From: Christiangramia sediminis
Lineage (GTDB): Bacteria; Bacteroidota; Bacteroidia; Flavobacteriales; Flavobacteriaceae
Assembly (NCBI RefSeq): GCF_020552705.1
Contig: NZ_JAJBZG010000005.1
Coordinates: 930,001 to 994,000, forward strand
Direction of reading: 5' to 3'
Length of the DNA: 64,000 bases
Made by a program: the position numbers and the translations under genes. The notes beneath the pieces were generated by a model. It was not told the origin of the DNA. It did no database searches and saw only the letters and a program-made list of their open reading frames with translations. Numbering within the stretch: the first letter of the stretch is position 1; the number at the start of each line of letters is the position of its first letter. Positions 23,815-30,143 of this stretch are shown piece after piece.

Positions 23815-24990
23815 TTAAAAAGCAGCATGGCCGGTAATATCCATACCAGTGATCAATAGATGAATATCGTGTGTTCCCTCATAAGTGATCACACTTTCCA
23901 GGTTCATCATATGTCTCATAATGCTGTATTCTCCGCTTATTCCCATTCCACCCAGGACCTGTCTTGCTTCTCTCGCAATTTTTATAGCCATTTCAACATT
24001 GTTTCTTTTGGCCATTGATATTTGTGCTGAAGTTGCCTTGCCTTCATTTCTCAGGGTTCCAAGCCTCCACGCCATCAACTGAGCTTTAGTGATTTCTGTG
24101 ATCATTTCGGCCAGTTTCTTTTGCTGAAGTTGTTTCGAAGCTATCGGCACACCGAATTGCTCTCTTTCTTTGGCATATCTCAAGGCGGTATCGTAACAAT
24201 CCATAGCAGCTCCTATAGCTCCCCAGGCGATACCATAGCGCGCTGAGTCCAGGCATCCAAGAGGTGCTCCTAAACCGGATTTATTTGGCATCAGGTTTTC
24301 TTTCGGCACCTTTACATTGTCAAATATCAATTCTCCGGTGGCACTGGCTCGTAGAGACCATTTATTGTGAGTTTCAGGAGTTGTAAACCCTTCCATCCCG
24401 CGCTCAACGATCAAACCATGAATTCGTCCTTCTTCATTTTTAGCCCAAACGATTGCGATATCTGCAAAAGGTGAATTAGAGATCCACATTTTAGCACCAT
24501 TTAAAAGGTAATGATCTCCCTTGTCTTTAAAGTTAGTGGTCATTCCCCCGGGATTAGATCCATAATCTGGTTCGGTCAGTCCGAAACATCCAATCATTTC
24601 TCCGGAAGCCAGTTTGGGAAGGAACTTTTTCTTTTGCTCTTCAGTTCCATATTTAAAAATAGGATACATTACCAGGGAAGACTGAACTGAAGCTGTAGAA
24701 CGAATTCCACTGTCCCCACGTTCTATTTCCTGCATGATCAAACCGTATGAGATCTGGTCTAAGCCGGCGCCTCCGTATTCTTCCGGAATATAGGGGCCAA
24801 AAGCACCAATTTCGGCAAGGCCGTTGATAAGTTGTTTTGGAAATTCAGCTTTTTGAGCCGCTTCCTCTATGATTGGTGAAACTTCCCGCTTAACGAATTC
24901 GCGAGTTGCGTCACGAACCATTTTATGTTCATCGGTTAAAAGCTCATCAATATTGTAATAATCAGGAGCCTGAAATTGATCTGGTTTCAT
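23815..24990 (-). CDS. Acyl-CoA dehydrogenase, glutaryl-CoA dehydrogenase type
   Basis: FAD-dependent acyl-CoA dehydrogenase of 391 residues, closest in pattern to glutaryl-CoA dehydrogenase, which oxidises and decarboxylates glutaryl-CoA in lysine and tryptophan breakdown. Visible landmarks are GCFGLTEPDYGSNPGGM (flavin/substrate loop), KMWISNSPFADIAIVWAK, RYAKEREQFGVPI, RQVLGGMGISGEY and the catalytic-base region ITYEGTHDIHLL. The ATG at 24990 is used; upstream TTG codons overlap the -7 promoter element. No other lysine-degradation gene is adjacent, so the physiological substrate remains inferred from sequence similarity. Confidence 0.9.
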   Translation of the reverse strand: MKPDQFQAPDYYNIDELLTDEHKMVRDATREFVKREVSPIIEEAAQKAEFPKQLINGLAEIGAFGPYIPEEYGGAGLDQISYGLIMQEIERGDSGIRSTASVQSSLVMYPIFKYGTEEQKKKFLPKLASGEMIGCFGLTEPDYGSNPGGMTTNFKDKGDHYLLNGAKMWISNSPFADIAIVWAKNEEGRIHGLIVERGMEGFTTPETHNKWSLRASATGELIFDNVKVPKENLMPNKSGLGAPLGCLDSARYGIAWGAIGAAMDCYDTALRYAKEREQFGVPIASKQLQQKKLAEMITEITKAQLMAWRLGTLRNEGKATSAQISMAKRNNVEMAIKIAREARQVLGGMGISGEYSIMRHMMNLESVITYEGTHDIHLLITGMDITGHAAF

Positions 24991-25008
24991 TTTGTGTAGT
25001 GTTTCCAA

Positions 25009-25039
25009 CAAATGTAACCAAGTCTTTTATGAGAAGCAA
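25009..25039 (-). promoter_or_regulatory. Promoter of the acyl-CoA dehydrogenase gene
   Basis: On the minus strand TTG (25037-25039) is followed after 20 bases by TACATTTG (25009-25016), a full match to the Bacteroidetes -33/-7 arrangement. The ATG is about 18 bases further on. Confidence 0.7.
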
Positions 25040-25111
25040 TCTTTTTTATGGAGGCTTTAAAAGGCTGAATTTTAAACCTGATGTGGTTTAGAAATTGAAA
25101 ATTTAAAGAAA

Positions 25112-25201
25112 TACGTCAGCCTGTTCCGATGCGTCGGGAGTTTCAGGGCTTCAAGATATATTGATATATGCGAGATGCGGAATCAAGTACAGCATGACGT
25201 A
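25112..25201. repeat. Palindromic repeat, divergent family A copy
   Basis: Ends TACGTCAGCCTG and CAGCATGACGTA are inverted repeats with two mismatches. Inner sequences GTTTCAGGGCTTC and GGAATCAAGTAC resemble family A weakly. It lies between the acyl-CoA dehydrogenase promoter and the end of the tRNA methyltransferase gene. Confidence 0.65.
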
Positions 25202-25216
25202 AATTGGTAAAAAGAA

Positions 25217-25939
25217 CTATAATTTTAAGTAGAAATCTTTAACCAGTTTCTTGAATTCCTCAGTATAATTATGTCTTGAGATCTCTAAAATTAATTCTTC
25301 TATTTCAAGTTCAGTTTCTCTGAAACCAAATCTGATTAAGCTTCTTTTGATAGGAGCAGATTCAGTTCCTTTTACTCTGGTTATCCTATTCGGAAATAAA
25401 CCATGTTTTTTTGCATTATTCAGGGCATTGCTTTCTTCTGAAAAGGGAATTATAAGATCCAAATGTCCTTCTTTGGAAAGCAGGAGGGATGAACCTTCGA
25501 TCAATTCCTCAAGTGGTAAGGCATCTGCAAAACGAGCCTGGTCCCGGTTATCGTTTCCGCTTTTATAGTCTTCAGAAAAGAAAGGTGGGTTGGAAATAAT
25601 AAGATCATATTTCTCTTCATCCCGCATCTCTTCAACGAATTCATCAAAGCCAGCGTGGTAGCAGAATAGCCGATCTCCCCAGTCGCTTTTTTCAAAATTC
25701 TCAACGGCCTGTTCATAGGCGTTATTTTCAATTTCCAGGGCATCGATAAGTTCAGCTTCAGATCTTTGTGCCAGCATTAGTGCGATCAAGCCAGTTCCGG
25801 TTCCAATATCAAGGATGCTAGCGGGATTATGATCAAGTGAAGACCATGCTCCCAAAAGGACTCCGTCTGTACCAATTTTCATGGCGCAACGATCCTGGTC
25901 TATACTAAATTGTTTGAATTTGAAAGGTTCTTGGGACAT
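25217..25939 (-). CDS. trmN6: tRNA1(Val) (adenine-N6)-methyltransferase
   Basis: YfiC/TrmN6-type methyltransferase that makes m6A37 in tRNA1-Val. The 240-residue protein has the SAM motif ILDIGTGTGLIALMLAQ (motif I at residues 44-50), the acidic DALEIENNAYEQA motif II, and the catalytic NPPF at 117-120 (ISNPPFFSEDYKSG). The N-terminal RCAMKIGTDGVLLGAW is characteristic of this family. The gene is isolated between two repeat-containing gaps. Assignment to tRNA1-Val rather than another RNA follows family convention. Confidence 0.9.
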   Translation of the reverse strand: MSQEPFKFKQFSIDQDRCAMKIGTDGVLLGAWSSLDHNPASILDIGTGTGLIALMLAQRSEAELIDALEIENNAYEQAVENFEKSDWGDRLFCYHAGFDEFVEEMRDEEKYDLIISNPPFFSEDYKSGNDNRDQARFADALPLEELIEGSSLLLSKEGHLDLIIPFSEESNALNNAKKHGLFPNRITRVKGTESAPIKRSLIRFGFRETELEIEELILEISRHNYTEEFKKLVKDFYLKL

Positions 25940-25964
25940 GTTGTAAATATAAAAATTATTGATC

Positions 25965-26053
25965 TGTCATCTCGACTGAAAGGAGAGATCTCTTTGGAGT
26001 TGGAATCTTACTTCTTATAGATTTCTCAGTCGCTCCGCCTCTTCGAAATGACA
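25965..26053. repeat. Palindromic repeat, family B copy 3
   Basis: Ends TGTCATCTCGAC and CTTCGAAATGACA with inner GGAGAGATCTC and GATTTCTCAG arms. It is directly followed by a family A copy, forming a tandem of the two families. Confidence 0.8.
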
Positions 26054-26059
26054 TGACTC

Positions 26060-26115
26060 GTCATCCTGAACTTGATTCAGGATCTCTTGAGAAGCTGAAA
26101 CAAGTTCAGCTTGAC
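26060..26115. repeat. Palindromic repeat, family A copy 2
   Basis: GTCATCCTGAACTTGATTCA at the left and CAAGTTCAGCTTGAC at the right form an imperfect palindrome. It is six bases from the preceding family B copy. Confidence 0.8.
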
Positions 26116-26134
26116 TATATAAAAGTACGAGTAT

Positions 26135-26167
26135 AAAAAAAGAGGTTTTAAATGAATAAAACCTCTT
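26135..26167 (-). terminator. Intrinsic terminator of tsf
   Basis: An 11-base perfect inverted repeat (AAGAGGTTTTA / TAAAACCTCTT, 26140-26167) followed on the minus strand by a seven-base T-run, 24 bases after the tsf stop. Confidence 0.9.
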
Positions 26168-26190
26168 AATTGAAATTATATAAAATGAGC

Positions 26191-27015
26191 TTATCCTAAA
26201 GCTACTCTTTCAAAAGCTACAACTTCAAGATCGCTGTCTACAGACTTAACGTACTCAGCAATGCTTTGTTTGTTGTCTTTGATATACGCCTGGTGTACCA
26301 AAGTGTTGTCTTTGAAGAAACGCTGAAGTTTACCCTGAGCGATCTTGTCCAGCATATTTTCTGGCTTTCCTTCTTCTCTCAAAGTGTCTTTAGCGATCTC
26401 GATCTCCTTATCTATAGTCGCCTGATCAACACCTTCTTCATTAAGTGCAACCGGGTTCATTGCCGCAGCCTGCATAGAAACGTTTTTCGCAGCTTCTTCA
26501 GCTCCGTCTACGTTCTTAGAAAGACCTGTAAGAACAGCAATTTTGTTACCAGCGTGGATATAAGAACCTACGAAAGGAGCTTCCAAAGTTCTGAATGCAC
26601 CGATCTCGATCTTTTCTCCAATAACACCTGTTTGCTCAGTAAGCTTATCTTCAACAGAAATCCCTTTGTAATCTGCTTTTAAAAATTCTTCTTTGGTAGA
26701 ATAGTTAAGAGCCATTTCAGCAAAATCGTTCGCCATTTTGATGAAGTCATCATTCTTTGCTACGAAGTCTGTCTCACAGTTTAAAGAGATTATCACACCT
26801 TTAGTGTTGTCTCCATTAACCTGGGCAATAGCAGCTCCTTCAGAAGAATCTCTGTCGGCTCTCTTGGCAGCAACTTTCTGACCTTTTTTACGAAGCAATT
26901 CAATTGCAGCGTCAAAATCACCATCAGCTTCAACTAATGCTTTCTTGCAGTCCATCATTCCTGCACCAGTAGCTTTTCTTAATTTATTTACTTCAGCGGC
27001 GGTTATCTTAGCCAT
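26191..27015 (-). CDS. tsf: Elongation factor Ts
   Basis: EF-Ts catalyses GDP/GTP exchange on EF-Tu. The 274-residue protein begins with the UBA-like domain (VNKLRKATGAGMMDCKKALVEADGD), and then the TDFVAKNDDF motif that contacts EF-Tu. Two dimerisation subdomains follow, with VLTGLSKN and MQAAAMNPVALN. Length is normal for bacteria. It is the second gene after rpsB, separated by 90 bases containing a strong hairpin. A terminator follows. Confidence 0.98.
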   Translation of the reverse strand: MAKITAAEVNKLRKATGAGMMDCKKALVEADGDFDAAIELLRKKGQKVAAKRADRDSSEGAAIAQVNGDNTKGVIISLNCETDFVAKNDDFIKMANDFAEMALNYSTKEEFLKADYKGISVEDKLTEQTGVIGEKIEIGAFRTLEAPFVGSYIHAGNKIAVLTGLSKNVDGAEEAAKNVSMQAAAMNPVALNEEGVDQATIDKEIEIAKDTLREEGKPENMLDKIAQGKLQRFFKDNTLVHQAYIKDNKQSIAEYVKSVDSDLEVVAFERVALG

Positions 27016-27033
27016 AATATTGTCTTTTATTTA

Positions 27034-27083
27034 AAAAAAGTCGTTTAGAAACTTACTGTAAAGGAAGAAACTAAACGACTTTT
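27034..27083 (-). terminator. Hairpin with T-run between rpsB and tsf
   Basis: A 13-base perfect inverted repeat (AAAAGTCGTTTAG / CTAAACGACTTTT, 27036-27083) with a 22-base loop. On the minus strand it is followed by seven T residues, so it looks like a terminator or attenuator inside the rpsB-tsf unit. Confidence 0.7.
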
Positions 27084-27105
27084 AGATTTTATGAAAACGT
27101 TATTT

Positions 27106-28005
27106 TTATTCTTCTTCGTTAGATGCTTTTGCTTTATCTAAAGTTTCACTTTTAGATTCAAGCTTTACATCTTTCTTAGCTTCTTTCATTGCCTTTTTGT
27201 CTTCGGCATCTTTAGAAGGTACTTCAGCTTTTTTCTCCTTTTTCTCTTTTGGAGCTTTGTCTGACTTCTCTTCTTTTGAAGCTTTTTCGTCCTTCTTCTT
27301 GGTAGTCTTTTCAGACTTTCTTTCAGAAAGACCTTCTACGATAGAATCTGCAACATAAGAAACAACTTTGCTAATAGATTTAGAAGCATCGTCGTTAGAT
27401 GGAATTAGATAATCAACCTCACGTGGATCGGAGTTGGTATCTACCATCGCAAAAATTGGAATGTTTAGTTTGTGTGCTTCTTTGATCGCGATGTGCTCAC
27501 GTGTAGTATCTACAACGAAAAGCGCAGCTGGAAGTCTTGACATGTCTGAGATAGAACCTAAGTTCTTTTCTAGCTTAGCTCTAAGACGATCTACCTGAAG
27601 ACGCTCTTTTTTAGAAAGAGAGTTAAAAGTTCCGTCTTTCTTCATTCTATCGATAGAAGCCATTTTCTTAACAGCTTTACGAATAGTAACGAAGTTTGTA
27701 AGCATACCACCAGGCCAACGCTCAGTGATATAAGGCATATTTGCCTTTTCAGCTTGTTCAGCAACGATCTCTTTCGCTTGTTTCTTCGTAGCTACGAAAA
27801 GGATCTTTCTTCCGCTTGCGGCGATCTTTGCAAGGGCATCACCTGCCTCCTGCATTTTAGCAGCACTCTTGTATAAGTTGATGATGTGGATTCCGTTACG
27901 CTCCATATAGATATATGGGGCCATATTTGGGTTCCAACGTCTGGTTAAGTGTCCAAAATGAACACCAGCATCAAGTAATTCTTTTACTTCTACTTTGTTT
28001 GCCAT
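27106..28005 (-). CDS. rpsB: 30S ribosomal protein S2
   Basis: Small-subunit protein S2, 299 residues. The conserved body (about 1-228) contains DAGVHFGHLTRRWNPNMAPY, KKQAKEIV, ERWPGGMLTNF and PIFAMVDTNSDPREVDYLIP. The last 70 residues or so are a low-complexity Lys/Glu/Asp/Ser tail, a Bacteroidetes-type extension that could be disordered and contact RNA or other ribosomal proteins. Transcribed with tsf. The leader upstream can form a hairpin likely used for S2 autoregulation. Confidence 0.98.
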   Translation of the reverse strand: MANKVEVKELLDAGVHFGHLTRRWNPNMAPYIYMERNGIHIINLYKSAAKMQEAGDALAKIAASGRKILFVATKKQAKEIVAEQAEKANMPYITERWPGGMLTNFVTIRKAVKKMASIDRMKKDGTFNSLSKKERLQVDRLRAKLEKNLGSISDMSRLPAALFVVDTTREHIAIKEAHKLNIPIFAMVDTNSDPREVDYLIPSNDDASKSISKVVSYVADSIVEGLSERKSEKTTKKKDEKASKEEKSDKAPKEKKEKKAEVPSKDAEDKKAMKEAKKDVKLESKSETLDKAKASNEEE

Positions 28006-28037
28006 TTTTGTAATAGTTTACGTTCTGTTGAGATAGC

Positions 28038-28089
28038 AACATTCAGGTGGCTACTTTTAAGTACGGCCCTGAGTGTTTAGATGCTAAAC
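28038..28089 (-). promoter_or_regulatory. Structured rpsB leader, probable S2 autoregulatory element
   Basis: In the minus-strand RNA, AACACTCAGG pairs with CCTGAATGTT (nine of ten), enclosing a symmetric internal loop (GCCG/GCCA) and an inner TACTT-AA-AAGTA stem at 28038-28077. An adjacent hairpin GTTTAG-CAT-CTAAAC (28075-28089) shares bases with the first stem, so the two compete. Repression by S2 is a known bacterial strategy; its use here is inference. Confidence 0.5.
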
Positions 28090-28171
28090 TAACTTCTGCC
28101 CGGCATGAACAGAATAACAACAAAAAATTAATTTTTTTATGAACTCTCCGGAAAATATTCCGGTAATAATA

Positions 28172-28558
28172 TTAACGTTTAGAGAACTGGAATTTCTTAC
28201 GGGCTTTCTTCTGACCGTATTTCTTACGTTCTACCATACGTGGATCTCTAGTAAGAAGACCTTCTGGCTTAAGAGCGCCATGGTTTTCCTGGTCTAGCGC
28301 TACCATAGCTCTGGAAAGTGCCAGACGGATCGCTTCAGCCTGTCCAGTGATACCACCACCGTATACGTTAATTTTAACGTCGAAGTTTCCTTCGTTCTCG
28401 GTAAGCATCATTGGCTGGTTTACTTTGTATAAAAGTGTACCAGTTGTGAAGTAATCTTTAAGGTCTTTCTTGTTTACGGTAATGTTTCCTTTTCCTTCTG
28501 AAACATATACACGGGCCACAGCTGTTTTTCTACGGCCAATTTTGTGAATTACCTCCAT
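28172..28558 (-). CDS. rpsI: 30S ribosomal protein S9
   Basis: Small-subunit protein S9, 128 residues, with IGRRKTAVARVYV at the start, YGGGITGQAEAIRLALSRA in the middle and the C-terminal tail KKYGQKKARKKFQFSKR whose last residues reach the P-site tRNA. The stop and start codons of rplM and rpsI overlap by one base, giving the near-universal rplM-rpsI pair. No rpsB continuity is likely, since 166 bases with leader structures intervene. Confidence 0.98.
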   Translation of the reverse strand: MEVIHKIGRRKTAVARVYVSEGKGNITVNKKDLKDYFTTGTLLYKVNQPMMLTENEGNFDVKINVYGGGITGQAEAIRLALSRAMVALDQENHGALKPEGLLTRDPRMVERKKYGQKKARKKFQFSKR

Positions 28559-29013
28559 TACTTAACGTCGTTTAAGTTAATAGTTTTAGGTTTTTGAGCT
28601 TCGTGATCATGTTCAGATCCTACATAAACCTTTAAATTTCTGAATAGGTCTGCTCCAAGTTTGTTCTTAGGAAGCATTCCTTTAATTGCCTTTTCGACAA
28701 GTCTCTCCGGACCTTTTTCGAATAATTCGGCAGCTGTTAGACTTTTTTGTCCACCCGGGAAGCCTGTGTGACGGATGTATTCTTTCGCGTCCCATTTCTT
28801 TCCTGTTAAGTTGATTCCCTGCGCATTCAATACAATAACATTGTCTCCGCAATCAACATGTGGGGTGAAGTTAGGCTTGTGCTTTCCTCTAAGCAGGTAT
28901 GCTACTCTAGAAGCAAGACGACCTAAATTTTGTCCTTCAGCATCTACCACAACCCATTCTTTGGTTCTGGTGGCTTTGTTAGCCGATACTGTTTTGTAAC
29001 TTAATGTGTCCAC
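28558..29013 (-). CDS. rplM: 50S ribosomal protein L13
   Basis: Large-subunit protein L13, 151 residues, with [19 protein letters not shown], the [17 protein letters not shown] motif and [13 protein letters not shown]. It precedes rpsI with a one-base overlap. A well-formed -33/-7 promoter lies about 75 bases upstream, and the leader contains a small CCCGA/TCGGG hairpin at about 29057-29073. Confidence 0.98.
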   Translation of the reverse strand: MDTLSYKTVSANKATRTKEWVVVDAEGQNLGRLASRVAYLLRGKHKPNFTPHVDCGDNVIVLNAQGINLTGKKWDAKEYIRHTGFPGGQKSLTAAELFEKGPERLVEKAIKGMLPKNKLGADLFRNLKVYVGSEHDHEAQKPKTINLNDVK

Positions 29014-29085
29014 ACCAATTGATTTTACTAATTATTAAACATTCCAATCCCATTTACCCGAATCTCAATCGGGAAAACAGGGGTG

Positions 29086-29115
29086 CAAATGTACAATTAT
29101 AAATTCTAATAGCAA
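29086..29115 (-). promoter_or_regulatory. Promoter of rplM-rpsI
   Basis: On the minus strand TTG (29113-29115) is followed after 19 bases by TACATTTG (29086-29093), a textbook Bacteroidetes promoter arrangement. The leader is about 70 bases. The remaining 29116-29336 gap to the next gene is AT-rich and shows no coding frame. Confidence 0.75.
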
Positions 29116-29336
29116 ATAGCGAAAAGATTATTTTAATTGCTTTGAAGAACTTGATTTTCAGGCTTATCTAAGTGTTAATATATTTTATATCAAATATCAT
29201 ATCAATAATATTATGAAGAGGCTGGTTGGGTAATATTATAATTCATTCATCGTTATGTAAATCGTTGAAAAGCATTAAAAGACGATTAATGTCAATATTA
29301 ATGTTAATAAAGTCATAAAATACTTACTTTATTATT

Positions 29337-29344
29337 TATGTTTG
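29337..29344 (+). promoter_or_regulatory. Putative -7 promoter element of the lipocalin-like lipoprotein gene
   Basis: TATGTTTG matches TAnnTTTG. It overlaps an in-frame ATG at 29338, which therefore cannot be the translation start. Confidence 0.55.
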
Positions 29345-29364
29345 CACCCGAATCTAAATGCCCT

Positions 29365-29940
29365 ATGAAAATGAATAACCTATTAAAAGTAAAGACTCTA
29401 GCGAGTTTTGGTTTGCTTATCCTTATGATGGCTAGCTGCAGTAAAGAGGAAATGGCGATGGACTCTCAATTAAAAGTGAGCAATGCGACCGCAGTAACTA
29501 CAAACGATATGATTGGATACTGGGAACTTTCAGGAATGATGGCTGATACCGCGGTTAATTTAAATGATGATGCCTTTTCCAGTAAAAATCTTCTGGATGA
29601 AACCAATTGTTTTAACACAATGAGTATAACATTTGATGAAAATGGTACGTTTATATCTAATAACGCACAGATGACTTTTGAGTCAGGAACTTCTAATAAC
29701 CAGTTTTCCTGTTTGACAGATAGAATGGACTCGGGGGAGTGGCAGGTGAGAAATGATAGCTTGATTCTTTCGGTAGAAATTAATAATTCAACTTTTACTC
29801 ATAAGAAGCTGATAAACCTGGAAACTAATAAGTTTTCACTCGATGTAACAAAAATTGAATCAAATCAATATGTAAATGATCCTGGAAATACGCAGGCTTC
29901 AGCAATAAGAATTTTAGAAGTAGAGTATACTAAAGCTTAG
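29365..29940 (+). CDS. Lipoprotein with lipocalin-like domain
   Basis: A 191-residue predicted lipoprotein. With the ATG at 29365 the signal peptide is MKMNNLLKVKTLASFG, hydrophobic LLILMM, and lipobox ASC (C25). An upstream ATG at 29338 lies inside the -7 promoter element and adds a non-signal-like segment, so it is rejected. The mature part has a GYWELSGM strand, the SITFDENGTFISN strand-turn-strand and an ILEVEYTK end, the pattern of small Bacteroidetes lipocalin-like lipoproteins; the ligand is unknown. It is a single-gene unit ending at a strong terminator shared with polA. Confidence 0.8.
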   Translation: MKMNNLLKVKTLASFGLLILMMASCSKEEMAMDSQLKVSNATAVTTNDMIGYWELSGMMADTAVNLNDDAFSSKNLLDETNCFNTMSITFDENGTFISNNAQMTFESGTSNNQFSCLTDRMDSGEWQVRNDSLILSVEINNSTFTHKKLINLETNKFSLDVTKIESNQYVNDPGNTQASAIRILEVEYTKA

Positions 29941-29977
29941 TATCCCTATTCTAATTGTAGTTTTAGTGTTAGTTGGG

Positions 29978-30011
29978 AAAAACCTCACAGATATCAGTCT
30001 GTGAGGTTTTT
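29978..30011. terminator. Bidirectional intrinsic terminator between lipoprotein gene and polA
   Basis: A 14-base perfect inverted repeat (AAAAACCTCACAGA / TCTGTGAGGTTTTT) with loop TATCAG and T-runs on both strands. Confidence 0.92.
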
Positions 30012-30143
30012 TTCTGAATTAAATTTTGTCCCGCCTTTTCTAAGATCCTAATTTGAATATGAGCTAATTGTCTATTAAGCTTTATCAGTAGAGAAAACTT
30101 AAAATGGAATATCATTAAAATATCCTTTTTCAGATTTCAGTTA

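Noticed and set aside
26266-26682. 138-codon frame opposite tsf
   Set aside because: Shadow of a well-conserved gene; Ser/Phe-rich composition typical of antisense reading.
29338-29364. Extension of the lipocalin-like lipoprotein from an upstream ATG
   Set aside because: The ATG lies inside the TATGTTTG promoter element and the added residues spoil the signal peptide.
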